Origin: Pristionchus mayeri
Lineage: Eukaryota; Nematoda; Chromadorea; Rhabditida; Neodiplogasteridae
DNA: 64,000 nucleotides
Direction of reading: 5' to 3'
Assembly (NCBI GenBank): GCA_036245805.1
Contig: BTRK01000006.1
Coordinates: 5,435,613 to 5,499,612, forward strand
A model generated the notes under the pieces. The model did no database searches. It saw nothing but the letters and a program-made list of their open reading frames with translations, and had not been told where the DNA came from. Positions 46,448-59,648 of this stretch are shown one piece after another. The number at the start of each line of letters is the position of its first letter. Within the stretch, counting starts at the first letter, position 1. Both the position numbers and the translations under genes were made by a program.

Positions 46448-46693
46448 TTAAAGGAGGATCAAAGTCAAAATTCAATTTTTGAAGCGTTCATATGCACGGC
46501 CTTGATCACGATAAGAAGCTCCAAAATGTTCCCATTGATATCTCCATTCCGAACAGAGCTATCGGTAGTTGGCTGGGAGCCAAATCAGGGAAAGCTCAGG
46601 CAACGAGCGAGAGAGCACGCGATTTGAAGAGAGTTCTCCGCTAACTGAAACATATTTCAACCGTTCGCGCGTTTGACTTTACTCCTCCTTTAA
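46448..46693. mobile_element. TTAA-ended MITE, 246 bp
   Basis: TTAAAGGAGGATCAAAGTC and inverted TTAAAGGAGGAGTAAAGTC form the ends. The interior holds no frame. The terminal pattern resembles the tRNA-bearing element (TTAAAGAAGG) and may be the same superfamily with a TTAA or TA target. Confidence 0.75.
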
Positions 46694-48798
46694 ATATATT
46701 TTTCTGAAAATTAAATGTCTTAAACGAAATTTCCCAAAATAAATTTAAAATAAAAATAAACCTTTTTCGCATCACACACTGCATCGAGATACGGTAGAGA
46801 TCGATTGACGAAATGAGATGGGATCAGGATAGTATTGAACTGTGTGCGAATTAAGGATAACCGGGATTTTGATAGTTTCCTCCGCTGTCCCTGGCAATAA
46901 CTGCTGTGGAAACATGTGGAGATACAAAGAAATTGAAATCTGAACATGCTAAATGAATGCATTTGCTCGTTGATGTTATCTATTCAGAAGAGTTCGGATC
47001 GTATTGCTTATTGCGAAATTTGGAACCGGCATAGTGAGCGTGATACGTAAATGTGAATGTTTGGCAAAGATTTTCAGAAAAGCATTGTGCTCCTCTCCCG
47101 CTCGTTTCGGTACAAGCTGGAAAGTTACGGTTTCAGAGATCTCTGAAAAGTTCGTTTTACTGAAAGGAGGCAGTTCCGTGCGAAGTCGATGGCAAAATAT
47201 AAAATTAAATCTTACTCTATGAACTATTGCTTCTGTTGACGAAGCATAAATAATCCATCGTATTCCATATGAATTCTTTATTCAGTTACTTTTTCCTTCC
47301 AGTTCGTGTTCTAGATGGGCGAAGGATCAGCACGCCCACGTAATCGTCGAGGTGCATGATGTCATCGATAGTTGCCGAGGATTGAGCTTTGTAAATTACC
47401 AATAATAGCTTCAGTGTGAATAAAAGCATTGTAGCTTTGATATCTCAAACAATGATAGCTAAGATTGTTCAAAAGCGAACAGTCAATCCCTTTTAACACA
47501 AAATGATATAATGAATGGAATGAGAGGTTGCATAAACTGATGGCGTCGATTCCCTTTTGCAAAAAAAATATAAATAAAAATATTTACGAACGTCTTCTGA
47601 TTATTGCAGTTTACTTCCTAGATATTGGCGAAGGCACGAACTCCTTGCTCAACGATTCGCAGTTCTTTCCGATCATGTGGGTTATTAACAGTTAGTTATG
47701 TGTGCCATTTCGAATTTCTTCGCATCCACGCCCGTGAAGGGGTACTGAAGTTTGGTGTTTAACCAGTACACCATCCTTTCAGTTTTGAAAATAATGATAA
47801 ATGAGAGGCTAGTGAACATAAAACAACGCTACTTTTTTCAATAATATCGCCTTTTCACGGGTATTTTCACTGTGAGCATCAAAAACACTTAGCATGCGAT
47901 ACAATTCATTGCTCACGGGCCATGCATTATTAATGTTCCGTAATTCACAATATTCTTCTTGTGTTCATCCATAAAAAGGGTTAAAAAAGCGATCTCAAGC
48001 TTTAGGCAGTCACTTTACTATTATCACTTTGCATACGCCGTCAAAAGGTTGAAAAAAGCTCATTTGCGTGGCAACGCCAATCCCACTAATTCCGGATTAA
48101 CGAGACAAGGGAGCGGTCTGAATTGTAGGATTTTTTGAACTAAAATGAACGCATCTAAGGAATAAAAAGAAAATGGAAAATTCTGTCCCATCAGATTGTG
48201 GCCAAAGGGTTTGCGCACCCTTGTGCACAAGCGCCATGTCGATATCTTCATCCCCCTCTGAGGAGTAGGGTCTAAGGTGCGCAAATCTAGACTATATTCA
48301 TCGAAATTTGTTAAGTTTCATCGAAAAATTATAATCAAATATCCAGATGTTATTGGGCATTTGAAAATTAGGATATGTTTCACCTCGGAGTGACCATGGA
48401 AGAAATGAAACGTTATTGAATTCAAATTAATCTGGATACGCTTCACAACAATTTCATGAGATTGGGCATGATGTAGAGGTGAATTTCGAGATTTTCCATA
48501 AACCGATCCAAGGGCTGATAATTGATCGATCTGCGCAAATGAGCTATTTTCCCCATCTTGACGTGGTGTACTTTGTGTAGCAGAAGAAACTATGCGGTAT
48601 TTTCATGCTGCCTTTTCGCGCTTTATTGTTGTGTGTTTAATTCAGGTTGTTAGACTTCTGGTTGTTATCGGGTCTTTTTTCCTTTGAGTGACTTTCAAGA
48701 GTGTGTGAAACTAGAATGATCAGTTTCTGCATTTTTCTTTTTTCGATTAATTTAACATACATTTGTCTTCATATATTTTGTTTTTCTAATCGGAAACC
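46694..48798. other. No supported gene
   Basis: Several frames of 60-80 codons on both strands, none with motifs, splice partners or unusual composition. Confidence 0.3.
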
Positions 48799-49035
48799 CG
48801 GTCCCGGTTTCCGATTAGAAATTCCCGGTTCGATTCCCGGTCGTGACACCGTCTCCGCCCCACCAAGGTACCCATTGGGGAAGGGGAATTGGTAGTCGTG
48901 ACTAGATCACGCAGATAAATAGCTCTGGCGAAAGGTGGGCCCTCCGGACTGAATCCGCCCAAATTGACACTGGCCTAGCAGTGTTCTCCCGCGAGCTGGT
49001 CTCGAAGACGGGATGTACCTTTACCTTTTACCTTT
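48799..49035 (+). mobile_element. SINE, tRNA-derived, 5'-truncated or rearranged
   Basis: A B-box (GGTTCGATTCC, 48828-48838) is followed by a GC-rich body with no coding frame and a simple-repeat tail (ACCTTTACCTTTTACCTTT). AATCGGAAACC flanks it on both sides (48788-48798 and 49036-49046), a typical 11-bp target duplication. The A-box is missing; in its place lies an inverted copy of the duplication (GGTTTCCGATT), suggesting a 5' rearrangement. A tail of the same family lies at about 53310-53380. Confidence 0.8.
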
Positions 49036-49046
49036 AATCGGAAACC

Positions 49047-50888
49047 ACGTCAGAACTATCAAGGCATGGGCACAACATAACCACTGTGTTTCCTTCATTT
49101 TAAAGATATTTTGTTTCAGATATCATTATGCAAGAGCATTTATCGAGAAGGTGAAGTAGTGGTGAAACGATAACCCGGGGGGGGGGAGAGGTGGGCAATG
49201 TGAAAATTCGGCTTAAGATTTTTGGAAACAAATAGCAACTTGCAGTTCTGTGGTGACCTTCGATTCGGAATGATGAGAGGATCCCTGCCGAGTTCAGACC
49301 ATACAAGACGGATACTGTACTCGCCGCATTCGATGCACTAGTGAGTATGAATTGTTTTTTTGGGAATGGTGGCTTGGCATTTTTCCGCATATTCGATAGG
49401 TGAAGACACGCATATTCGATAGGTGAAGACAAGCCAATGAATGCTACATAGTGGATGTTTTTATTGAATTTTGCTTTTAAAAATGCAGATAGTTTGGCTG
49501 TGTTTCCTTATGCGGCCAAAGGGGAACTCACCTGATGATGTCCTGCCATGATGTTCTCGGATATGCAGCGAACAACCGGAGGGAGCGATATGCCGCATCT
49601 GTTTCCTGGGCTCAAAACCATTCCTTTAGTGTTTTTCGCTACGCAATTCCTGGGTAGTAAGAATATTGACCCGGTGGATAGAGCCCACATTATTATTAGA
49701 TATTAGTCTAATGATCGGAACAAGCAATGTATCCATGATATACTTAATAGAACAAAGGCTATTTTCACACTTTCCACTTGCACCCGGTGTGTCGCTGCAC
49801 CGATGTTGTCTGTTATGTTTCGAGTTGTCCGAAGACGCAATAAATCTTCAGTTGATCGTAGACTTAGATACTTACCCTTTCCACTTCCAGTTGAATGATG
49901 TGTACGATCAATGAATGTTTAAATATATGATTTTTTTAAAAATTGTTGCGTTTAAAACGAATGCTTCGGTTACGTAATTGCTCTCTTGATTGGCCAAGAA
50001 TTTAACTCACCTGATGATTTTCTGCCACGATGTTCACAGATATGCTGCAAACAACCGAGGGAATGATGGATGGTTGACCTCTTGTGTATAATTATTATAT
50101 TTTTCCTTTCGTTGTCGTATTTAGCTGCGTATCTTAGCGAGGAACGCCGCAGGCGAAAAAGAACAGTGTCATACTATTACTGAAACTCAATTCATTTTCG
50201 CAATTGTCTGTCTCACTAATGAAGTTTTGATATGAAGCGTCGAGTAAACCTTAGCATGCACTTATCTCTCAGGCGCACCCCGGAAACCTATGACTTTAGC
50301 ATATCATTCGATTTCGCTCGATAAGCTCTAGGTCTTGAGCTCAAAATCAGATTCGGCCGGAAAATGTAAGGAAAATGAATCAATTAAAACGATTAATAAA
50401 AATGAAAATTAATATATTCATGATCCAATGATTCTGGTCGATTCCTCATGGACCTAGGAAGGGACTCTCCAAAGGAATTGCAAAAATATTAATTTTGAAA
50501 TGAGTTGTGATCCGCCAAGTTTTGGAATTTTCGGTCCTATGATAGTTTGATGCATTAGCATGACCTTAAACTCGAAGATGTGAGACAAAGCTCGGCTATA
50601 TCTTGTTTCGGACCCTATGGGCTATCCAAAATTGTATTTATCCCACTTTCGGTGTTTTCAATGTGCCAGGGTTTATTCGATTCCTCCGCGACAAGCGTGA
50701 TAGACTGCTGATTATACAGTTTTATTTATCAACAACAAATTTAATTTGACTAGTTCGTATTGACAAGAACATTTACTAATTCTTTTCATTGAACCTACTC
50801 TCGGCAGGACCTAAAATGTTGCAAATCAGAACGACACGTTCGCGCGACCAGTGAGATCTGTGATGTATACTTTCTTTGTGCTACAGTT
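49047..50888. other. Fragments of a foldback family; no gene
   Basis: GATGATGTCCTGCCATGATG...GCAGCGAACAACCG (49530-49580) recurs at 50010-50070, and TTATTATTAGATATTA with GGAACAAGCAATG (49690-49735) matches the foldback at 37985-39915. A 22-bp direct repeat (CGCATATTCGATAGGTGAAGAC) lies at 49386-49431. No coding support. Confidence 0.5.
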
Positions 50889-51310
50889 CAGGACTGTGCG
50901 GCAAGTCACTTGCCGTATGCTGAAATTGCCGGATATGCCGGATTATTTGACATGCCGTTGCCGGTCCGCCAACGGCAAGCCGATTTTAAAAAAAGGCCTA
51001 CATTTTCATTGAAAATATGTAAAAATATCAACAACAAATGTTAATTTGAGGTTTTTTTTCACAAAATTTTCCTGAATGAAATTTGACTTTCGTCTATGGT
51101 ATGACTTTTTCTACTTTAATTACACAATGTTGTATTCGAAAATGTATTTTCATGAGTTGTATAAGGCGGGGAACGCAAAAAAATGAAGTTTTTGAACAAT
51201 GTATGAGATATGCCGGATATGCCGAAATATGCCGGTACATGCCGGATTTTTAGACCGGCATATATGTCGAGTGGCCGGTTGCCGAAAATTTGTCTTGCCG
51301 CACAGCCCTG
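50889..51310. mobile_element. hAT-type MITE, 422 bp
   Basis: Termini CAGGACTGTGCGGCAAG and inverted CAGGGCTGTGCGGCAAG. CTACAGTT stands on both sides (50881-50888 and 51311-51318), a perfect 8-bp target duplication as hAT elements make. The subterminal regions are packed with TGCCGGATATGCCGG-type repeats, as hAT transposase binding regions often are. No coding sequence. Confidence 0.93.
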
Positions 51311-51318
51311 CTACAGTT

Positions 51319-53309
51319 GAAGCCTCTTTCTTCAATTCCTGATTGTTCCTGCGTCTTCTAATAATAATATTGAGAATTTGATACTATTTATACGGCGTGA
51401 TAATGCAAGGAGATGACCTTTTATCGACATTTTTGATATTCAGCAAATCTCTATCCATTAAATGCATGTTCATTTTGTTCTGAATATATGGATAGAGAAA
51501 TCCTTCTTGTCATTATCAGATTATGACCTGGAAGGGAATTAGTTGATACTAATTGATTCTTCTTTGCTATATAATTAAATATAAATATAATTGTCCATGT
51601 TTGTTCTCTGCGGGAGCGAAAATCAAAGTGCTGAGGAACGTCTTCAATCACTGGAGACTGCTTGTTTGAGGCGAAATTGATCTTTAGAATTGTACGATTG
51701 ACGATGCAAAAGCGATTGGCAAAGTTTACCAATTGTTATGTTGTAGTGAACGTGAAGCTCAAAGTTGCAAAGTTTGCAAATTCAGTTTCTGAAACATTGC
51801 ACCAGATGATGTGTAATTATCGAAGAAGAAACGTTATTTAAGTCACAAGATTTATCTCCCCCCCTCGTTTCTCATATTGCTGTATCCACTTCCTTCCCAG
51901 AGTCGTCTTCTCCATCACTTGGATGCATTCGGGCTATAGAAGACTGCAGCAGTGAGAGCCTGGACGATGCAAAAAAATCAATCATATTCCTTCCCGTTTG
52001 AATTGGAGAAAGCGCAGTAATCCTCTCTCTCTATCTCGGTCTTCCCTCCAACTGGAAACTACAGCCAGGCTGAGATCAACCAATGTATACGTGAAATCAC
52101 ACTCGAAAATAAAGTTTAAATATAAATTCGTAAATGTTGGCCTTCACATAGGTCTGCCATTATTATCTAATTTGTTTTATGATATGTACATGCTCCAATT
52201 CTGCAGGTCGATTTTCTCGGTCAATGATCTTTCGAAAAGGCGTTGTTTTATATTCACTTACAATGCTCTCGATAACTGTCATCCCTCCACACATCGGAAT
52301 TAATGCCTAATGTGAAACCGAGATGAACAGGCTTTCGAGGTCTAAAAATGCCTGTTTGTCAATTCTTGAGAACAGAAGCAAGGCGGATTCGCAATCAATG
52401 GATTTTCCGGGAGTAGCCTATCAATTAATAGTGTTGAATAATTGTTTATGTAGCTTGCAAGTAATAACTTATTAGCTCATCAATTTATCGCAGGAGTGTG
52501 CAATGGTAAGATGTGCATGGGAAGATTGAGAGAAAGAGGAGTAAAGACGTGAAGATGTCGATGTAAACGGACCCTGCAGTTCTTCTTCTGCAGTTCTCAC
52601 TCGGTGACGGGATACTGCTGCGTGACTGTAGGGGAAGGTCAGCGAATGGGAATTATTTTGTTGTTTATTTTTTGCCAATGAGAAAAAAACCATTGCCATT
52701 TGGAGCTATCTCAGGTTATGGGCACTAGCTGAAACTCAAATCTTATAATTAACTTCACTTTGCGTAACAAGAAATGTTGGGCATCCGAATAGTATTAAAA
52801 AAGATCCTTGATTAATTTATTTTTATTCATTCCTCGGGTTGCTCTAAGTAATTTCATATTTCGTCCACTGATGATGAGCGTCTCCCGCCGAATTGCTTAC
52901 TTAGTACTGTGTGCGATGCACCCGAGAGTAAGAATTGCGTCATTCGTAGGAAAGAAAGGAGTTGTTGGGTAGCAAAGATGAATACACTGCGATTTGTATG
53001 CACAATTCAAATATGTTTACAACAGTTACACTTTGTTTGCAATTGCGCATTCAAGTTTCAATTGTTCAAGCAAATTTGAAGATATCTAAAATTGCAAGCG
53101 CGACTGCTGGGACTAATTTTGGCTAGAGGAATATGATTGGAGAAAATAGTATAGGTGCAATTTTCTGAAATGATTAGCAGGATTTTATCGTCGATCACAA
53201 TACAAATGATGAGGAAGAAAGTATTTGTACATATTTTCAGTAAATACGATAATATTTCTTGCCTCACATATTCTTGATATTGAAATTCTCTCAATTATTC
53301 GTCTAGTTG
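51319..53309. other. No supported gene
   Basis: AT-rich, with frames up to about 100 codons lacking motifs. A CTGATGATGAGCG phrase near 52868 lacks a hammerhead stem. Confidence 0.3.
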
Positions 53310-53380
53310 CCACATAGACGATGGGGTGGCAAAGCCCGCCCTTGCGTGGAAAAATGCCTAGCACCTTTACCTTTTTTTTA
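53310..53380 (+). repeat. SINE tail fragment
   Basis: A GGGGTGGCAAAGCCCGCCC block followed by CACCTTTACCTTTTTTTT resembles the 3' body and tail of the SINE at 48799-49035. Truncated; no duplication seen. Confidence 0.45.
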
Positions 53381-54429
53381 TTGGCATGAATTTGCTATCG
53401 AGCAGAGTAATGCATTTTGTGCATCGCATTTCGGCGACGACGAACATGTTTGATTCTGGTTCCTAATCGATCAACACTCTCTTTCCATCTGCATGTCAAG
53501 AGCAAATCTCCTCCTACATTATCATACATTCTCAAGCACCTCGCGCTCTTCGCCATTCACGCCATTCTCGAGATATTGGTTGGAGTAATGCAGAAACAGT
53601 TTAAGATGATACGGCAAGTATGAATTAAGTGTAGCATTGATGTATAGAGCATGAGAAAACATGTACGAAAGATGTGAGATATAGTTGTCGCACAAAATGT
53701 TGAGCAAAAAATATGAATCTGCAAATTTGGTCGAATCGGTGATTCATGGCACCACCTGGTTCTCTAATTCATCAAATTATCTGCGCGCACAATATTCCGA
53801 GCATTTACAGCGGGGAATAATAAATTTATGTTCTACAGATTCTTAGTGCGCATTTAGCTAATTGAATCGCTCTAATTACTTCAGATTGTTAGTGATAATA
53901 ACATTTTTAAATCTATCAATGTCTACCGCGCCCTAAGATACAGTGACTGTTTGAGCTACATAGCCTGACCCAATCTCTATTCTAGCTCTTCGTAGCGCTC
54001 ATTAGCACAATGAGAGAAGAAACAGATGTGGGGGAGATTTCAAGGAAAGTTCATTTTTGTTGCTTATTTTGTTTATATTATTATATATAAATATGAACAT
54101 TCGAAATTTCACTTCGACTCCACATGGAAGATTAATGATTCGCCAAATGTCGTCTCTTGAAGTGAGTGGGATAAGGTAGTATTATTGTATTGATACTGTA
54201 GGAACATGTAATATTATTCCATGTGAGATTTACAGGGCAATAGGTCTGAAAAAAACAGATGCTGTGCATTTCGTGTCACATGGTAATTCGGGGTTGCAGC
54301 AAGCTTACTAATCACTGGCGAACGGTGATTAGTAATCAACGCAAGACTGCTCAGTAAATATAACAATAGTTTCAATATTGATTTCGAATCTGCAATGACT
54401 TTTGAAATAATATGATGTTACATATAACT
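53381..54429. other. No supported gene
   Basis: One minus-strand stretch (about 53522-53625, ending KLFLHYSNQYLENGVNGEER) has protein-like composition but no splice partners. Otherwise AT-rich with no repeats recognised. Confidence 0.3.
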
Positions 54430-54790
54430 CCAGGAATTCCAGAAAGATCCCCATCCGCGCGTGCGGCGGCGCGGATTTTGAAAAAAATACTGTAATCCTC
54501 GAAAATTTTTGTATCACTCCCAATGTGTACTCCTTGACAAATTCTAAGACTTTTTTACTCCGGGGAGTTTTTCGAGCAGATTCCATCTAACGTCGGAAAT
54601 CGATAATTCACTGTAATTTCGAACATGAATGCAATTCCCCAGATTTTTTTTCAAAAATTCCGAAAAATATAACGGTGATATAGCTTCTGCTTGAGCCAAT
54701 ACACACTTCAGTAGAATCGTGCAATTTAAAATTGTCCGTAAGTTAGCTAATATAATATAATATCTGAGAAAACCAAAATATTCTTGGAGC
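54430..54790 (-). repeat. Fragment of the large foldback family
   Basis: Shares CCTTGACAAATTCTAAGAC, GCAGATTCCATCTAACG, TCGGAAATCGATAATTCA and a terminal TATCTGAGAAAACCAAAAT with 26165-26560 and 40603-41000. Only one arm is visible. Confidence 0.65.
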
Positions 54791-57700
54791 TTCGAGGGAG
54801 CTTGTTCAGTTGGAGTAGTGCGACAGGGTTTGATAGGGTGTCCAATAATTCTTGTCGCTTATTTTACAAATATTTGTCTCCAAAGCATATTGATATGCTG
54901 CGTTATACAGATCAACCATTGCTCCTGGATTTCGGCGCTTGAGATGGGGAATTTTGTATGCAATTATGATTGAGGGCATCATTTTGAATGCATGCTACAA
55001 AAAAACGTAGATAATAACGATTGTTGACATCTAAAAGATCATCGAATTTCTTCCGATTTCGTAAAACAACGGAAAATCGTAAATTCGTGCCACTAGCGAG
55101 ATCAGATATGCATATTTTCTAAAATTGGCAGTTCGAAATGATTTTCTCAATCGTTGAAGTTTCTTGCTGTGAACAACAATATTCCACATCTTGTAGCATC
55201 TCATAGGTTGAAATAGTCCCGCCCATCTCACCTCCATCTGTTCCATTAAATGAACGCTTTGAAACAAAAAAAAGCTTAGAAAAAGCTGTGAAACAATTTT
55301 CCATCATTTTCATCATCTCGGAGACTACACTGGAATACTACAAAAATAATTAATTTTAAAGATTAAAAACCAAAAAAACTGTCTTCGATATGAACAGGTT
55401 TTCTAACGCGTTTAACAAAATGTTTTTAAAAGATTGAAAGAATATGTTGTGTCCGGACAACCGTTTTGATTGGACCAGCAAATTTCGTGATCATGAGTTT
55501 CCTAAATTGCGAAAGTCGGGGTGAAAGCGATTCCAGTTCGTTACATGTGCAAAAAGGAGAACTAAATATATGTGAAAATTATTTCCGCTGTTTTCATGTG
55601 ACTCGGTGATGGACTGCTGCTGTGCGACGGTAGGATGAGGTGAGTGAATCGGGGCTACCTTTCCCTATATTCTGAAGAACATCGGGACATACGCCGTCGA
55701 TACACTCAAGTGAGCGCGTTTTATTAAAACCATTTACTGATTACTCTACTGGCACGAGTGATTACTCAACTGGCACGGTAGCAACGATAAAGGCTTTGTG
55801 CATCTGTGTTTCACCTATTCTTCTTATCAGATCGGTCGCGCGCTGAGTCGATGCAGCCGGAGAGTGTGTGTTTGAAAAATAATTAACCATAATTGCACTT
55901 CTACTGCTGTGCGTGAACCGTTGTGTTATTGTTGCCTCGCCCTTCCCCTCCATCGCGTAACGTTCGGTCCTGTGGTGCACTCGTGTCTCACCGCGATGCG
56001 TTGATTTTACTTTGTGGCATCCCTAGTCAAACAATTAAGCTTCACCCCCTTGGCAAAGATATCATCGCATACCATACAAAGTCTTTTTGAAACATAATTA
56101 ATTATAAATAAGGGTTTCTATCTAGCGCTGTTTATCTTATATGAAGGAGCGAAAACAGCGAAACGCTAAAAACGATTCATAAATCAAGATTAGATGTTCC
56201 CACCCTCGAATCTCGCGTTTCACATCACTTTCTGCAAAATCGATCATCCTTATGAAAAATATTCCAGGTATAGATTATCTGGGAATTCTCTTGATCGGAT
56301 GTCCAGTATTGAGACTTCATAGTCTTTGTTAGTAGGTTACTGTAATTCGAGAAGGGATACAGTATGATACTGCACACAAATACGAAGTGCAGATCGCAGA
56401 GATATTAATTATGGCTGCTTTACTGTAATTTAATTTGGGTTTGTTATCAATATACTCCCTACAGGCATTGGAGTTTTTTTGCTTCACGCGCTTTTCAAAG
56501 GTTTTGTAAAACCAGAATTGTCAGTGCGTGCTTCATTTTTTGTTAGAAAATTTTAAAATAACGTGTTCTTCATTGCGGTAATTATTATTATTATTTTTCT
56601 ATTATAATTTCATGATGTTTCATTCAAATTAGAGCACAATTAGAGCTCTTCCTCCCCCCCACTTTACTGCAATGATCCCTTTAACTGCAAAAGTTTTAGT
56701 CGCCTTGCCGTTTCACGCTGCTCATGTTCTAGTCTGGCACGAAAGCTGTCAGACAGTATGTCCTTAACCAGCAATCGAGAAAAACAAATACGCCACTAAT
56801 CGATGTTCAGTGCTTACTGGGTTATCTTGATGGAATTGATTCCGGAATTCGATTCGTTATTGGAACTCCAATAAACACGATATTTCATCCCGATCATTTT
56901 GATCGAACATCGGTCTGAACAAAAATCACTCTTTTCGATTGAGTTTCGCCGACTCATGACCTCTCTTGTTAATGGAATTACATATAGTTTAGTGTAAAAT
57001 GTGGTTTTAAAAGCTTAGGGACTTGGATTTCTGGTGATGAGATAAAGTTGCTCAAATATGTGTGTAATCGAAGATGTGAAAAGTGTATTTTCTGAAATGT
57101 ATGAAATCGGGATAATTTCAGTGTCATTAAATACATATTAACAAGTAATGTCAGGAACTGTTAAAAGTAAATCACCGTTCTCAACAATTCGGCAAAAATG
57201 AATTTTTGAATTTTCGAGTTACTGTAAGAAAAGTACTATTACATTTTTTCTCGAAAGGGAAGACGCTGCTACTTACACAGCATTGATGAATGCTCAATTT
57301 CGATGGGTTGTGAAGTACTTTCCCCTGTAAGTATGCAAACAAATTTAGGAAAGGATAGGACTTCCCGTTGAAGAACTGCTGATTTCGAAATAAACGTGTA
57401 CTGATTCATCCGCTGAAATCAGCACTTTTTGGATTCCCCTGTCTCCCACACGCGTTAGAATCCGGATTTTTTGTGCTTAGTAGGACAAATAACTCCTGCC
57501 CAAGTGTTCCTCAACTGGGTTAAATCAGAATTCCATTCTCTCCTCTCCACTGTGAGCTGCCCCTTCCCATTGTAAAAAAACCCATTAAGTTTCAGCGCAA
57601 AACAATAATAACAATTCCATTTTATCGTTGGAAATGAGCAATTCTAGGTATTTTTCACACATAGATATTGTGAATAGAATGAGCGAAAAACAATGGGCGA

Positions 57701-58431
57701 ACAAAGGAAAAAGAGACAAATTGTCTCCCATTAATAATTGATCTGGATACGTCTCCGCGAGAGACAGGAAAGAAAGGAGACAGTAATTGAATTATTGTCT
57801 CAAAAAAAGAATTGTCTCACTTGCGGAACCCAACTAGTATTCTCATTTTATGAGGAGGTGCAATAGAGTGATCATGGAAGAGTGTGCAAAGCGACATGAA
57901 AATCCTTCGTGGTTGCTCATTTTACAGTAGTATAAGGGAGGCCTCAAGCAATGGGCCATCACAGCCATCTGCTAGATCCATTCAGATATAATGAAGACAT
58001 ATACGCAATTGTTACCGATGAGCTTGCAATGCGCAATCCAGTAGAAGAAGACCGGCTAATCGCTTTTTGATTCTGGGCACAGCAGTAATCTTGCGTAATT
58101 GACGTTTCAAGGCTATGGCAAATATAAATGATGATTATTATTGAGATCAGTTTTCCTAGCAAATACCTAGAAATGCTCACAGTAGATAGTGGTGCAAGAA
58201 CCGCAGAACCAAGTGAGGCTAGCTCGAACTTGAAACAAACGCCTGTCCATGATCAGTTCACTACGTCCATTTATGTTTGTTTTAGTTTCAAAACCCGGAG
58301 GAATACCTCTCGTCAATCAGTCCTCTTTAATGTGTTAGCCTAATGAACAATAATGGTACCGCTGTGACAAAACCCCTTTTTCGTCAGTACTGTAAATATT
58401 TACGCTGTAAATTTCCTTCCATATACATATT
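54791..58431. other. No supported gene
   Basis: 3.6 kb of AT-rich sequence. A short direct repeat ATTACTCTACTGGCACG/ATTACTCAACTGGCACG at 55741-55780; a stretch near 56165-56225 resembles part of the 671-bp duplication (28300-28370); GAGACAATTTGTCTC-type palindromes at 57708-57735. No gene is supported. Confidence 0.3.
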
Positions 58432-58698
58432 TTATTCAATATTCAGGGTCTGGGCCTGTTGAATGATACATGAATTCCATGCCTCGGGGTCTCCTCTACA
58501 GTTGCTTGCCCAGTTCACTCCTAGTAAACGATCCATGTCATCGCGCCATCTCGTCTTAGGTCTTCCTATAGGTCTATTGCGATCCCACGCCGACCACTCC
58601 ATGATTCTCTTCGTCCATCTATCATCGTCAATAATTGCGAGTCTTCTGGCACAGTTCCATTTCCTCTGCATAGAAAACTTAAAACAGATTCCACGCAA
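58432..58698 (-). mobile_element. RTE-type LINE, C-terminal fragment
   Basis: The minus strand encodes RLAIIDDDRWTKRIMEWSAW, NRPIGRPKTRWRDDMDRLLG and WNSCIIQQAQ, the C-terminal signature of RTE reverse transcriptases, ending in a stop just before an AT-rich 3' end. A third RTE lineage in this window, distinct from those at 36153 and 38743. Confidence 0.8.
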
Positions 58699-58710
58699 AA
58701 ACTATCTCCT

Positions 58711-58982
58711 CCGAGCAGAATAATGGGAGACCCATCATCTAGGACCTTTTCTGAATCATATGTGTATGTGAACATATGTGAACTACAAAATGGCTAACTC
58801 GGATTTTTAAAAATTCACTTACCTTTTGAGAAAAATAAGAAAAACGATTTTTTGATACACTTTTCCAACTATTACTCAAAAACCAAAACGAAAATCAAAA
58901 TTCGAAATTAGCCATTTTGTAGAGCTCCTCTAGCGGATTCAGAAAAGTACCCAGATGTTGGGTCTCCCATTGCTGTGCTCGG
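58711..58982. mobile_element. Short foldback element, about 270 bp
   Basis: CCGAGCAGAATAATGGGAGACCC and its inverted partner form the ends; CTTTTCTGAATC and ACAAAATGGCTAA are mirrored inside. It immediately follows the RTE fragment. No coding content. Confidence 0.7.
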
Positions 58983-59495
58983 TTTTTTTTGCATAGCTTT
59001 TTTTGCCGAAACAATGACAGCAAGCTAAATCGAACATACGGAAGCCGTCAATAATGGAAATCGCACAAAAAATGTTGGGTAGCTACTTGTAAGGTCCATG
59101 AACAATCCTATATTTTTAGATTATTTTACTTTCTTTTTTTACTTGACTTATCGTGATAAGTTTCCGCCGCTAATTTCCACAACACCGCGCAGCGGCGGGC
59201 AATTTCGAGAAATTATCCGCCGTGGAGAACAAAGGAGGTTCGCCTCTCTGACACGCTGTGCAATGTAAGAAATAAAATACACAAGAACTAGTAAGAGTCG
59301 GGTTTCAAAAATTGCCCAAAACTTTCTTGGGACCGTACTTTGAACGATCATAACTCACGTGTCTCAAATCTCAATAGCCAACAAACATGGTATTGTTTAG
59401 GGGTATGCTTGAATTGTGTTCACATATATTTCGCAAGCAATTGTGATTAACCTAATTGCAAACAATGAAAAGTGCATCGATCAAACGAAAAGGAA

Positions 59496-59534
59496 GATGG
59501 AAGGCAAAATATCAAAAGACTTTTGCAACAACCT
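59496..59534. repeat. Possible solo mariner terminus
   Basis: AAAAGACTTTTGCAACAACCTTATA resembles the inverted mariner end (compare GGTTGGTGCAAAAG at 7010). No matching partner end was found nearby. Confidence 0.35.
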
Positions 59535-59648
59535 TATATATGAAGGAGATGTGTAGTTATTGGAAGATACAAAAAACAGCAAATACTTAGTATGGTCAAA
59601 TACAGACTGAGAGAGAAGATCATTTGAATGAACACTTAAACTTTTCGA

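Noticed and set aside
52866..52896. CTGATGATGAGCG...CCGAA as a second hammerhead core
   Set aside because: Lacks a closing stem II and has GAATT instead of GAAAC.
58016..58700. Plus-strand frames here as host genes
   Set aside because: They are antisense to the RTE C-terminus, which has the diagnostic motifs.
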